Part shown: positions 17,401-25,855 of the stretch, in pieces
Numbering within the stretch: position 1 is the stretch's first letter
Layout: each line of letters opens with the position of its first letter
From: Anatilimnocola aggregata
Lineage (GTDB): Bacteria > Planctomycetota > Planctomycetia > Pirellulales > Pirellulaceae
Length of the DNA stretch: 64,000 nucleotides
Direction: 5' to 3'
Assembly (NCBI RefSeq): GCF_007747655.1
Contig: NZ_CP036274.1
Coordinates: 5,642,001 to 5,706,000, forward strand
Program-made: the position numbers and the translations under genes
Notes under the pieces: generated by a model
Databases searched by the model: none
Told to the model about the DNA's origin: nothing
What the model saw: only the letters and a program-made list of their open reading frames with translations

Positions 17401-19872
17401 ATGAAACTTACATCAACCATCCTGGTCCTGCTATTGATCGCCTCGGGTGTGTCAGCGTCGCGTGCAGATGCTGCGATACCGGACAAAGTCCAGACGCTGT
17501 TGGTCAAGTTTTGCGGCGAGTGTCACGGCGCGGAGACGCGCGAGGCGGGCGTACGACTTGATACGTTATCGTCGTTAGAGAAGGCACCGCTGCTCGATGT
17601 CCTGAATAAGGCGGAGTCACAGCTCTTCTTCCGCATGATGCCTCCCGAAGACGTGCCCCAGCCCACGCTGGAAGAGCGACATCTGCTGTTTACTTGGGTG
17701 CAAGGAGAACTCCGGAAGCACAAGGCCTCCGGACTCGACCAGAAAGCGCGGGCTCCCGAAGCCGGCAACTGGGTCGATCACCGTTCACTGTTTGACGGCA
17801 GCGTCAAGGAAAAGCCGTTCAGCCCGGCTCGCCGCTGGCTCGTCAGCCCGCAGATTTTCCAGCACCGGGTCTTTGATGTGTTCGACTTCGATGCCCGTGC
17901 CCGAGAGAGCAACAAACATGGCCTGCGCGGTGTGTCCAGCCCGGTTAATCTGCCCGAGCACTCGGGCGTGAGGGATTACGACCTCGCCACTTTGAACGGC
18001 GGCCATTTGCTCACAATGCTGGGCAACGCCGAGTGGATTTCCAAAAAGCAGATCCGCGCGGCCCGTGTGAAGAATGGGGAATTGAAGGCCGACGAGTTCG
18101 AAAACAAGTCCGATCGCTTTTCTCCCGTGACTCCGCCGACATTCGAGGCGGTCATCTTGAAGAAGTCACCGCCGACCGAGGACGAAATTCAAGCAGCCAT
18201 CGTAACTCAGTTTGAACGCGTGCTCCGGCGTCCGCCGACCACCATCGAGTTGATGAGATATATCGACCTCACGTCCTCCGCGATTCAGATCGCCGGCAAC
18301 ACGGAGGGCTTGCGACAGATGCTGCAGGCCGTGCTGCTGGAATCAGAGTTCTTGTATCGCCTGGAGTTCGGCGACGGTCCAGCGGATGAGTTTGGTCGCC
18401 AGAAACTCACTCCTCACGAGGCCAGCTTTGCCATTGCCTATGCCCTGGGCGATCGCGGTCCAGACGCCGCGCTAACAGCGGCCGCCCGCGAGGGCCGGTT
18501 AGCATCGAAGCCAGACTACGAGCGCGAGGTGCGGCGGATGCTCGCCGATAAGACCTACAACAAGGGTTCCATTGATCCGGCACTCAGCATCGAGCATCAC
18601 GGCGAGTATTACTCGAGTTCGCACCCCAAGATCATCCGTTTTTTCCGGGAGTTCTTTGGCTACCCGATGGCCGTTCGCGTTTTCAAAGACATTCAGCGCA
18701 GCGATGGAATCTATCGAGTGCCAGATCGGGGCACCTTCGGGACGCCTGGCTTTCTCGTTGTCGAAGCCGATCGGTTAGTGGCCAACGTAGTGGAGGCGGA
18801 TCGCAACGTCTTTGAGACTCTGCTGACGACGGATCGCTTTTTCATGTATCACAACCTGGATAATGAAAAAGGAGCAAAGCTGATCGCGGGCTGGCAGAAA
18901 GTCTACGAGACGCTGAAAGACACCGACTGGCGAAATAATCCAGATCAGGTGGCGAAAGATCACGAAGCCTTGCTGAAGGAATATGTGGCTCCGAATGGTA
19001 TCAAAGGCAAAGGTCGGGGCGTGCACGAGACTGACCTGTACCGACTGATGAATCTATTTGAAGATACGTTCGGACGCGGAGGTCGGCCCTTTACGACCTT
19101 TCCCTGGGCCCACGGAAATCGGCTGTGGCATTCGCCGATGTATAACCTGCCCAAGACTCCCGTTGAGGGAAGCTATGGGAAGGAAAGTGTCTTCGATTAC
19201 AATCCCATCCAGCCGTTCCCGATGCCAAATCGCCGTGGAATCCTCACGCATCCCGCGTGGCTGATTGCGCATTCGGCGAATACCGCGACCGATCCTGTCC
19301 GGCGCGGCAAATGGATTCGCGAGAAGCTGCTCGCCGGGAGTGTGCCCGATGTGCCGATTACCGTCGATGCCAAGATACCTGATGATCCGCATAAAACCCT
19401 CGGCGAACGGCTGAGCGTGGTGACCAACAAACAGGAGTGCTGGAAATGCCATGTACGCATGAATCCGCTCGGCATTCCGTTTGAAATGTACGACGATTTC
19501 GGTCGCTTCCGCACCGAGGAGAGCCTGGAGCATCCGGACAACATCGTCGCCAAGTCCAAGATCAAGTACGGTAGCGACACCTATAAGACCGCCCCCTTTT
19601 CGACCAGTGGGAACATTACCGGCACCGGCGAACCGAACGTGGATGGCGAAGTGACGGACGCCTTCGAGTTGATTGATCGCTTGGCGAAATCCGAACGCGT
19701 TCGGCAGTCGATCATCCGTCATGCGTTTCGGTTTTACATGGGACGCAATGAGCTGCTCAGCGATTCGCAAACCTTGATCGAGGCCGATCAGGCCTATGTC
19801 CAAAGCGACGGCAGCTTCAACGCAGTCATCGTTTCATTATTAACTTCCGATTCATTCATGTACCGCAAATAG
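17401..19872 (+). CDS. Planctomycete-type cytochrome with DUF1592/DUF1588/DUF1585 domains
   Basis: The 823-residue exported protein has a signal peptide (MKLTSTILVLLLIASGV) and a haem-binding CGECH at about residue 39 in the N-terminal planctomycete cytochrome C domain. The middle carries DUF1592-like sequence (VLRRPPTTIELMRYIDL, LLESEFLYRLEFG). The C-terminal half has DUF1588 (NRRGILTHPAWLIAHS, CWKCHVRMNPLGIPFEMYD with a second CxxCH) and DUF1585 (SERVRQSIIRHAFRFYMGRN). It probably transfers electrons outside the cytoplasm. It is almost always next to a DUF1552 gene, as here, 16 bp downstream. The ATG at 17401 is preferred over an upstream in-frame start overlapping the previous gene. Confidence 0.92.
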   Translation: MKLTSTILVLLLIASGVSASRADAAIPDKVQTLLVKFCGECHGAETREAGVRLDTLSSLEKAPLLDVLNKAESQLFFRMMPPEDVPQPTLEERHLLFTWVQGELRKHKASGLDQKARAPEAGNWVDHRSLFDGSVKEKPFSPARRWLVSPQIFQHRVFDVFDFDARARESNKHGLRGVSSPVNLPEHSGVRDYDLATLNGGHLLTMLGNAEWISKKQIRAARVKNGELKADEFENKSDRFSPVTPPTFEAVILKKSPPTEDEIQAAIVTQFERVLRRPPTTIELMRYIDLTSSAIQIAGNTEGLRQMLQAVLLESEFLYRLEFGDGPADEFGRQKLTPHEASFAIAYALGDRGPDAALTAAAREGRLASKPDYEREVRRMLADKTYNKGSIDPALSIEHHGEYYSSSHPKIIRFFREFFGYPMAVRVFKDIQRSDGIYRVPDRGTFGTPGFLVVEADRLVANVVEADRNVFETLLTTDRFFMYHNLDNEKGAKLIAGWQKVYETLKDTDWRNNPDQVAKDHEALLKEYVAPNGIKGKGRGVHETDLYRLMNLFEDTFGRGGRPFTTFPWAHGNRLWHSPMYNLPKTPVEGSYGKESVFDYNPIQPFPMPNRRGILTHPAWLIAHSANTATDPVRRGKWIREKLLAGSVPDVPITVDAKIPDDPHKTLGERLSVVTNKQECWKCHVRMNPLGIPFEMYDDFGRFRTEESLEHPDNIVAKSKIKYGSDTYKTAPFSTSGNITGTGEPNVDGEVTDAFELIDRLAKSERVRQSIIRHAFRFYMGRNELLSDSQTLIEADQAYVQSDGSFNAVIVSLLTSDSFMYRK

Positions 19873-19888
19873 AAACGGACTCCAGGCC

Positions 19889-21298
19889 ATGTTTGATAGA
19901 CGAGATTTTCTGCGTGCCGCCACGTTGGCTACCGGCGGCACCATGCTAGCACCCTGGTTACAGAACGTTCTCGGTGCTCCCATCACCGGTCAGGCGCCGA
20001 TGCGGTTCATCTTCATGCACAAGGGGAATGGCTTGTTTCCCGATGTGATGGCGCCGTCGTCACTCTCCGCCGCCGACGCCGCCAAGGAAAAGGGCAAACT
20101 GCCGTTCTCCGTCGATCTGAACCAGCACCAACTGCCCGACTGGATGCAGCCCGTCGCCGCGCATCAGAGCAACATGACCATCCTGCAAGGACTTTCCGGC
20201 ATGATGTGTACCACAGGGCACCATACGTGGCAGTCCTCGCTCGGTGTTTACAAGGCCAACGAGCGGCTCAGTTCCATCAAATGGGCTACGGTCGATTTCG
20301 AGTTGGCCCGCCTCTTTCCCTCGCCGTTTGAGCACATCGAACTGGCCTGCTTCCCGGACGGTGGCGGCAATGCGCGCGGAAACATCGAAGGCATTGATGT
20401 GGGGTTCTCGGCCCGTGGAGCGGGGCTGCCGAATTACGCCTTCGGTTCGCCGAAAGTCGCACTGCATGAGCTTTTCAAATCCGTCGCCGTCGAAAAACAA
20501 GATCAGACCCGCTACGCCCTCGAACGGAAGCTGTTGGAATTCACTGCCGGCAGCCAAACAGAACTCGCCGCCAATCTCAGCGGCAGCGAGCGGGCGAAAG
20601 TGGCTAACTACGCGGATGCCATCGGTGATATCCGTCGGCGAAATGAAAAGGTAGACGGCATGGCCGATGCCATTCGCAAGAACCTGCCACAAATGGATCC
20701 CAAATACTTCGCCGACAAACTCTCCACGCTGGACCGGCAATGGGGCCACACTGAGATTCTGCTCTCGACGTTGATCTCGGGCATGACCAATGTTGTCGCA
20801 TTTACGGTGGATGAACTCGGCACGCCCTACACCGGATTGCCCGGCATCGAGAACGACCCCGTCAACCTTCATGACGTCGGACACGGCAAGGGCGTCGGCA
20901 AACTCACGGCTCTCGATATTCGTGCCGCCGTGCGCACGCAGCATATGAAGCTGGTCGACACCATTATCTCCCGACTCAAAGCGGTGCCCGAAGCCGACGG
21001 GAACATGTTCGACAACACGATGCTGTTCTACTTTCCCGATAACGGCGAAACCCACCATAGCAACGGCAGCGAATGGCCGTTCCTAGTGTTCTCGGGACGC
21101 AATGCGAAGCTCAACATTGCCGGACGCTACATCCGCCTGCCCAAACACGGCGAAGCCGGCCATAAGACGCTCGGCAATTGGTATACGACGATCCTCAACG
21201 CGTACGGCAACCCGATCAAGCACTTCGGCGACTTCGACATGGCATTGGAAAGCAAGAAGCTCCAGCAACTGGGCGTCATTCCGGAGTTCCTCGTATGA
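19889..21298 (+). CDS. DUF1552 family Tat-exported protein
   Basis: The 469-residue protein begins MFDRRDFLRAATLATGG, a twin-arginine signal. The body matches DUF1552: MRFIFMHKGNGLFPD, QSNMTILQGLSGMMCTTGHH, and MLFYFPDNGETHHSNG near the C-terminus. The family belongs to the alkaline-phosphatase-like group of planctomycete proteins, with unknown activity, and is the usual partner of DUF1592-type cytochromes. Its stop codon overlaps an ATG of the amidohydrolase gene that follows. Confidence 0.92.
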   Translation: MFDRRDFLRAATLATGGTMLAPWLQNVLGAPITGQAPMRFIFMHKGNGLFPDVMAPSSLSAADAAKEKGKLPFSVDLNQHQLPDWMQPVAAHQSNMTILQGLSGMMCTTGHHTWQSSLGVYKANERLSSIKWATVDFELARLFPSPFEHIELACFPDGGGNARGNIEGIDVGFSARGAGLPNYAFGSPKVALHELFKSVAVEKQDQTRYALERKLLEFTAGSQTELAANLSGSERAKVANYADAIGDIRRRNEKVDGMADAIRKNLPQMDPKYFADKLSTLDRQWGHTEILLSTLISGMTNVVAFTVDELGTPYTGLPGIENDPVNLHDVGHGKGVGKLTALDIRAAVRTQHMKLVDTIISRLKAVPEADGNMFDNTMLFYFPDNGETHHSNGSEWPFLVFSGRNAKLNIAGRYIRLPKHGEAGHKTLGNWYTTILNAYGNPIKHFGDFDMALESKKLQQLGVIPEFLV

Positions 21299-22266
21299 GG
21301 AGCGGGACTCTAATAATGTTCCGTGGGCGGATCGTGCGACTGGCACTCGCATTGCTGTGGTGTCTGTCGCTTACTGGAAACGGCCGCGCAGGCGACGCCT
21401 CCGACATTCCGATCGTGGATTGCCACGTGCATCTCTGGGATACCGGTCGGCCGGAAGGTATCACGTGGATCTCGAAGGACAGCAAGGTTCTGAACCGATC
21501 CTTCCTCCCAATGCACCACGAACCGCTCGCGAAAGCCAACGGAGTCCAGGCCGTTGTCGTGGTGCAAGCCGGACAAAGCCTGCCGGACAATCAGTGGAAT
21601 CTGGACGTTACCGCACACAATAAGCAGGTATATCGAGGAGTTGTCGGCAACCTCTCCAAGGTGATTGGAACCGATGATTTTCGGCCGTTGTTCGAGAAAC
21701 TTTGCCAAGACGAGCGCTATGTCGGCTATCGCTTGTCGGGTCGCTACCAGGATAAGTTGACCGACGCCTTCTTTCGCGACCTCGCACTTACCGCGGACAA
21801 GGGCAGAACGCTCGATATCCTTGTGGGCCAATACACACTCGACGATGTCGCCGAAATCGCGAGACGTGTGCCGAAGCTCAAAATCATTCTCGATCACTTT
21901 GGCAATGTGCAACTGGATGGCCAGCCGCTCGATCCCCAGTGGGTTGGCAAAATGCGGACCGCGGCGAAGTTCCCGAATGTCTTTTGCAAAGTCTCCGCCC
22001 TCTATGGTCGGGTCAAACAGCAGCCCGCTTCTCGGGAGATCGGTTTTTACAAGCCCATTCTAGATCTGGCTTGGGAATGCTATGGAGAAGATCGCCTCGT
22101 GTTCGGCAGCGATTGGCCGGTCTCGGAAACTTCGGGCGACTACGCATCGGTGGTCTTGCTGACAAAAGCGTATTTCGATGACAAGGGGCGACAAGTCTCG
22201 AACAAGTTATTCCATGCGAACGCGGCGCGGTTTTACGGTGTTAAGGATATAAGCGACACACACTAA
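21295..22266 (+). CDS. Exported amidohydrolase-family hydrolase
   Basis: The 323-residue protein has a signal peptide (IVRLALALLWCLSLTGNGRA) and an amidohydrolase-2 fold: IPIVDCHVHLWD with the HxH metal site, LKIILDHFGN and LVFGSDWPVS with the catalytic Asp. This subgroup resembles L-fuconolactone hydrolases and related sugar-lactonases. The ATG at 21295 overlaps the preceding stop codon; an ATG at 21316 would also keep the signal peptide. It is the last gene of the operon, and its stop codon lies inside one copy of a 12-bp direct repeat that recurs at 25260. Confidence 0.85.
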   Translation: MRSGTLIMFRGRIVRLALALLWCLSLTGNGRAGDASDIPIVDCHVHLWDTGRPEGITWISKDSKVLNRSFLPMHHEPLAKANGVQAVVVVQAGQSLPDNQWNLDVTAHNKQVYRGVVGNLSKVIGTDDFRPLFEKLCQDERYVGYRLSGRYQDKLTDAFFRDLALTADKGRTLDILVGQYTLDDVAEIARRVPKLKIILDHFGNVQLDGQPLDPQWVGKMRTAAKFPNVFCKVSALYGRVKQQPASREIGFYKPILDLAWECYGEDRLVFGSDWPVSETSGDYASVVLLTKAYFDDKGRQVSNKLFHANAARFYGVKDISDTH

Positions 22267-22273
22267 CGATCAC
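22262..22273. repeat. 12-bp direct repeat flanking the mobile region, left copy
   Basis: ACTAACGATCAC occurs here and at 25260-25271 in the same orientation. The two copies bracket the IS4-family element and the group II intron relic. The repeat could be a duplicated target or a recombination remnant, or chance. Confidence 0.4.
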
Positions 22274-22325
22274 GCAGCTGCCCGTTACCATGATCTTGCA
22301 AGTCTGCGTCGGGCCGGGTGGCCCT

Positions 22326-23873
22326 CAACGCCGTGAACCCTTTTTAGGCAGCGGTCGTGAGGTAGCGGGCGCGATGGATTTGGGACTTGGTAGCGAGTAG
22401 GAACTCGGGAGAGCCAGCGGGCGGGTCGGGACGTTTTTTGCGAGGATAGTTGCGGCTGGATTTGTTGGCTCGCTCGTAGGTGTCGCGCACTGCTTGAGGG
22501 AGTTGGTGGGGGAGCGATTGTTGCCGAGCCAGCGGATGTCGATAGTCGCGCATCAGCCGCCGATACGTGCGCCAGACGCCCGCTAGGCTGAGTTGAGTAG
22601 GATCTAGTTGTACGCGCGTCGCTTGGACCTGAGCATCGAGCGCCATGCTCCATAGTCCCAGCAGCGACCACTCCAACTCCAAACGCGCATGCGCGGCATT
22701 GGTGCTGCGAAGTTTGCGGCGCTGATACGTTTGCTTCAAGTGGCGAAAGAAGAGTTCCACGCCCCAGCGACGACGGTAAACGTCGAGGACTTGTCCGCGC
22801 GATAATTCTTCTTCTCCGACGCTGGTGAGCAAGTAGACCGGATACTTTCCACCAGTGGCCACGACGAGGCGTAACACGAGCGGCGGCTGACTGCGACGGG
22901 CAGCACGATCGGGCCAGAGATACACCGTGCCAACGACTTCGCGGGAGAAGCCCAGCTTGTACAGCAGACGCACATTCGAACCGACTCGCACCAGGAAATG
23001 GCGACCACTGTTAACAACGGCGCGCAGACAATCGTAACCCACGAAGCCAGCATCGGCGGTGATCAGGGCATTGCTCGGAAGTTCGTCGAGCATCGCCAAC
23101 CAATGCTCGCGCTCGCTACTGCCGGTCGGACCGATTCGCCACGACCAAGGCAGTCCTGTGCCGACGTGAAACAGCAGGGTCAACCACATTTGCGGGACGC
23201 TTGCCTTGCGCGAGTGAATCGCGGTGCGCGGTTTCTGGCGACGATTGCGTTTGAGTTTTCGTCCCTTACCATCGCGAACCGGAGCATGTGCCGCCTCGTG
23301 TGACTTGCTTCGCGGCACGTCGACTCGGCTGCCATCAATGCCGAAGAGGACCAGGCCATGAACTCGCCAAAGGGTGGGAAATGCACGCTGCATCTGCCGT
23401 CGAAACGTCACCTGCAATACGCCGACCAGCAGCACCGTCCAACGCAGCAGCAACTTCATGAAGGCTTGCACCGAACTGGCAAACTCCTGTTGCGGCGCAA
23501 ACAGAAATTGAGCTAATCTGCGGGCAGCAAAGAAGCGGTCCCCCAGCGTGAGTTCATCCGACCAAGCCCAGAGCAACGCCGTGGCCGCCAATTGCCGTGG
23601 GCCCCACGTGCAGTCGTCACGAAACCGAATCGCACCCCAGTCCCCCTCGCCGAGCAATCGCTCCAGTGACTGCTTGAGCTGATCCGCTTGGAACTCGGCA
23701 ACGACAACCTGACTTCGACCTTGCTGACTTCGACTAGGGTCTTGATGCGACATTCCCGAATCCTTTCGGGTGAGCGGTGAACGATCCTTTCGCGGTGAGA
23801 AACGAAAGCATCGCCACTAACCTCAATCGCATCAAGACTTTTTCACTCTCGCCAAAAAGGGTTCACGGCGTTG
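22326..23873 (-). mobile_element. Complete IS4-family insertion sequence
   Basis: The element is 1548 bp. Its ends are perfect 20-bp inverted repeats: CAACGCCGTGAACCCTTTTT at 22326-22345 and its complement at 23854-23873. A 9-bp direct duplication, GGTGGCCCT, flanks it at 22317-22325 and 23874-23882, and a shared G could extend it to 10. The single transposase gene fills it. Intact ends and duplication suggest a fairly recent insertion. The target is the 3' end of a group II intron relic. Confidence 0.93.
22344..23753 (-). CDS. IS4-family transposase
   Basis: The 469-residue transposase has the DDE residues of the IS4 family: FGIDGSRVDVPRS with the first Asp near residue 140, ALITADAGFVGYD with the second, and VYRRRWGVELFFRHLKQTY with the Glu of the Y-x2-R-x3-E-x6-K signature. 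The C-terminus is basic (SSRNYPRKKRPDPP). The stop codon overlaps the left inverted repeat of the element. No frameshift or internal stop is present, so it may be active. Confidence 0.93.
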   Translation of the reverse strand: MSHQDPSRSQQGRSQVVVAEFQADQLKQSLERLLGEGDWGAIRFRDDCTWGPRQLAATALLWAWSDELTLGDRFFAARRLAQFLFAPQQEFASSVQAFMKLLLRWTVLLVGVLQVTFRRQMQRAFPTLWRVHGLVLFGIDGSRVDVPRSKSHEAAHAPVRDGKGRKLKRNRRQKPRTAIHSRKASVPQMWLTLLFHVGTGLPWSWRIGPTGSSEREHWLAMLDELPSNALITADAGFVGYDCLRAVVNSGRHFLVRVGSNVRLLYKLGFSREVVGTVYLWPDRAARRSQPPLVLRLVVATGGKYPVYLLTSVGEEELSRGQVLDVYRRRWGVELFFRHLKQTYQRRKLRSTNAAHARLELEWSLLGLWSMALDAQVQATRVQLDPTQLSLAGVWRTYRRLMRDYRHPLARQQSLPHQLPQAVRDTYERANKSSRNYPRKKRPDPPAGSPEFLLATKSQIHRARYLTTAA

Positions 23874-23877
23874 GGTG

Positions 23878-23901
23878 GCCCTGGCGGTTGCCCGCCAGGG
23901 C
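23878..23901 (-). ncRNA. Group II intron domain VI hairpin
   Basis: Arms GCCCTGGCGG and CCGCCAGGGC (10 bp) enclose a 4-base loop, 7 nt after domain V on the minus strand. This is the usual position of domain VI, which holds the branch-point A. No bulged A is obvious in the stem. The IS4-family target duplication overlaps its 3' arm. Confidence 0.6.
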
Positions 23902-23908
23902 TCCCACA

Positions 23909-23942
23909 GACCCGGACGTGCGCACATTAGCGCATCCGGTTC
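23909..23942 (-). ncRNA. Group II intron domain V
   Basis: On the minus strand this reads GAACCGGATGCGC, then TAATGT, then GCGCACGTCCGGGTC. CCGGA pairs with TCCGG and TGCGC with GCGCA, with the two-base CG bulge on the 3' side that marks domain V. Length is 34 nt, the canonical size. The hairpin loop is TAATGT rather than GNRA, and the 5' residues are GAAC rather than GAGC, so catalysis may be weakened. Confidence 0.75.
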
Positions 23943-24715
23943 TTCGACCGACAGGTTCGCCATCCGCGATGGTCCCCGAAGCTATCCGATCGAGTTACGG
24001 TGACATGTTGATCGAACCTCGATGTGTTCGACATGGTTCCCTCAATCAGGTCTGTCGGCCGACGCTTCGCTTTCCTCCACAGGGTCCTCCGGGGCAAGTT
24101 CCCCTGCTTCACGGGTACTATCAAAGCGCTACGACTTCCTGCCGCCCATCCCGCCGCACTTCGTTACCTTCGCTTGGTGGTACCTCAGCGATCACTCGTT
24201 GTTTTCGCTCCTGAGCGGACGAATGCACCGCCCAGGCCTGGAGTTGATAACCCGGTGTCTCCTGGCCGGGATCTAGCTGAGGGAACGACAGGATCTCGCA
24301 AGTTCCTGGGGAATCCCAATTGTCCGTTCGCCATGTTCAGTCGACGCCGGCGGGACTGCTCGCACCAGACCGTACAGTGCGGCAGCGTGGCCCCTGGTAT
24401 GTGTACAGCAAGGGCTTCTGCGAAAGGCCTTTCGGCGCTCAATAGCATGGCTTTCGGACTGGCTGTCTACGCTTCGCAGTGCGGGTTACCCTCGCCCCAC
24501 GCAAGACTCGCTTCCGGCCGTTGGTCAGACGCTACCGGACGGGTTTTCCACCCGCAGGATTCCGATGAAAGGTTTCAGATTTGCTTCCTACATCTCCTCC
24601 TCCTCTCCCAAGCTTCTTGTCGCAAACACATCGGCCGAGGGTACGAACTGGACCAGCCGAACTGGGCACTGCAGGCCTGAACTGGCGACATGGAGGAAAG
24701 TTAGCCGACCCGCAC

Positions 24716-25379
24716 CATGATCTCCTGCGCTTTGCCAAAGTCGATCTCTTGGCATTGCCGTATTCGCGTTCCCGGCGAAACTTCGGAGCCAGCCGATTCG
24801 TTCAAGCTACCTCGTCTGATTCATACTCTACGGCTCCTGGAAAACGAGATGAACCCGCGACGTAAGGATGGAGAAGTACTGAGTTCCCGCAAAGAGTCTT
24901 TACCGTTTTTGTACCGTTTTTGTGCGAAGATACCGCCGAAAACCGCGGAAAAATGAGGGTGAATGAAAGGGATTGAAAGGCCCTGTTTTTAGGGCTAAAT
25001 TGCCGGAAATCCCGGGGAAATCTCGCGAAAATCCAGGCTCCTTTTCCTTGGCTGAAAATCCATGTGTCGCCGGTTCAGTTCCGGCCTCTGAGTTATTCGC
25101 GTTGCATCTCGCAGTTCTGAGACCTTCGAACTTGTGGAAGTCGGTGTGGACTAATCAGAATGCGGAAGGCGTTCGCTGAGGACCCTGCTGCGGATTCAGC
25201 CACTTACATTACGCGATTTGCCCGAGCGCGCCCCACTGTAGCAATGTGTAGTTAATTTAACTAACGATCACAGAACCTGCCATGATTCCCAGCAATTCAA
25301 TGCTCGTCACCAGCTGTTGAGATTGGACCGGATTTCTCCAGTTTTTCACACAGAGAACAGCTTTCAGACAGATTTCTTG
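24716..25379. other. 664-bp region without a recognised gene
   Basis: Short open frames exist on both strands but none has a recognisable product, a good ribosome-binding site or neighbours that support it. The interval 25200-25271 contains an AT-rich patch (GTAGTTAATTTAACTAAC) unlike the surroundings, ending in the right copy of the 12-bp direct repeat. It is probably decayed DNA between the intron relic and the sulfatase remnant. Confidence 0.45.
25260..25271. repeat. 12-bp direct repeat flanking the mobile region, right copy
   Basis: This is the second copy of ACTAACGATCAC; the first is at 22262-22273. A CATGAT block follows each copy at different distances. The sulfatase remnant begins about 110 bp to the right. 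Confidence 0.4.
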
Positions 25380-25523
25380 CTACTTGTCGTCGGCCACGAT
25401 CAGTAGCACGTTCGGCCGCTTGGTAACGGCAGCCGGCTCTTCCGCAGCGACCCAATTGCTCGCGAAACTGGCAATACCAACAACGATCAAGATCGATAGC
25501 AGTGAATCAGGCTGGCGGAACAT
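25380..25523 (-). pseudogene. Sulfatase remnant: signal peptide and first motif only
   Basis: The 47-codon frame starts with a signal peptide (LLSILIVVGIASFASNWVAA) and then reads KRPNVLLIVADDK before a stop codon. PNVLLIVADD is the conserved first strand and metal-binding Asp pair of type I sulfatases, which normally continue for 400-500 residues with a C/S-x-P-x-R active site. Nothing of that follows. The rest of the gene has been lost, possibly through the rearrangement that left the repeats and intron relic next to it. It was missed by size filters. Confidence 0.8.
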
Positions 25524-25855
25524 AATGGACTCTGGACGTGAGTGAGAGAGGTGACCTTCGATCCGGCCGATAGTATCGACCGCCCGTGCGCACGGGTCAA
25601 CTTGTCGACGTAAGTCGCTGTATAGCTAGGCTTCGCTTTGCCCTATTCGTTGATTATTTGTGGAGTTTATCAACACTTCCACTTGCCGTTCTCGAGGAAT
25701 ACTCACACAGGTGTTGATGAACTCCCCGGATTTATCAACACCCCACTGTTGCCTGCACAGCGAACTTACGTCCCAGCCCCTCGTCGATGCAACTTGAACT
25801 TCTGCCCCTTTCCCAGCACAATGCGAGGCCCCTAATCACTAGCAGGAGCGAAGAC
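25524..25855. other. 332-bp upstream region of the RidA gene
   Basis: It contains the repeat set at 25662-25742 and otherwise no gene. The last 25 bp include a good ribosome-binding site (AGGAGCGAAG) for the RidA start. The RidA promoter and the old promoter of the sulfatase remnant should both lie here. Confidence 0.4.
25662..25742. repeat. Three copies of an TTATCAACAC-type motif upstream of the RidA gene
   Basis: GGAGTTTATCAACAC (25662-25676) and GTGTTGATGAACTCC (25711-25725) form an inverted repeat with one mismatch and a 34-bp spacer, and TTTATCAACACC recurs directly at 25731-25742. The set lies about 115-195 bp before the RidA start codon. It could be an operator or a small mobile-repeat relic; the spacing favours regulatory binding sites only weakly. 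Confidence 0.45.

Larger units (their letters stand above)
23874..24715 (-). mobile_element. Group II intron relic without an encoded reverse transcriptase
   Basis: On the minus strand the segment ends with a 34-nt domain V and a domain VI hairpin (separate entries) and could begin at GTGCGGGTCGG (24715), which fits the GUGYG 5' consensus. About 770 nt separate that start from domain V, enough for domains I-III and a short IV, but no reverse transcriptase or maturase frame is present on either strand. The IS4-family element interrupts the 3' end just after domain VI. The domain V call is solid; the 5' boundary is tentative. Confidence 0.6.

Noticed and set aside
20060-21058. 332-codon minus-strand frame opposite the DUF1552 gene
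   Set aside because: Antisense shadow; the plus-strand protein has clear family motifs and a Tat signal.
24024-24680. 218-codon plus-strand frame over the intron relic
   Set aside because: It runs antisense through the group II intron RNA region and has no recognisable product.
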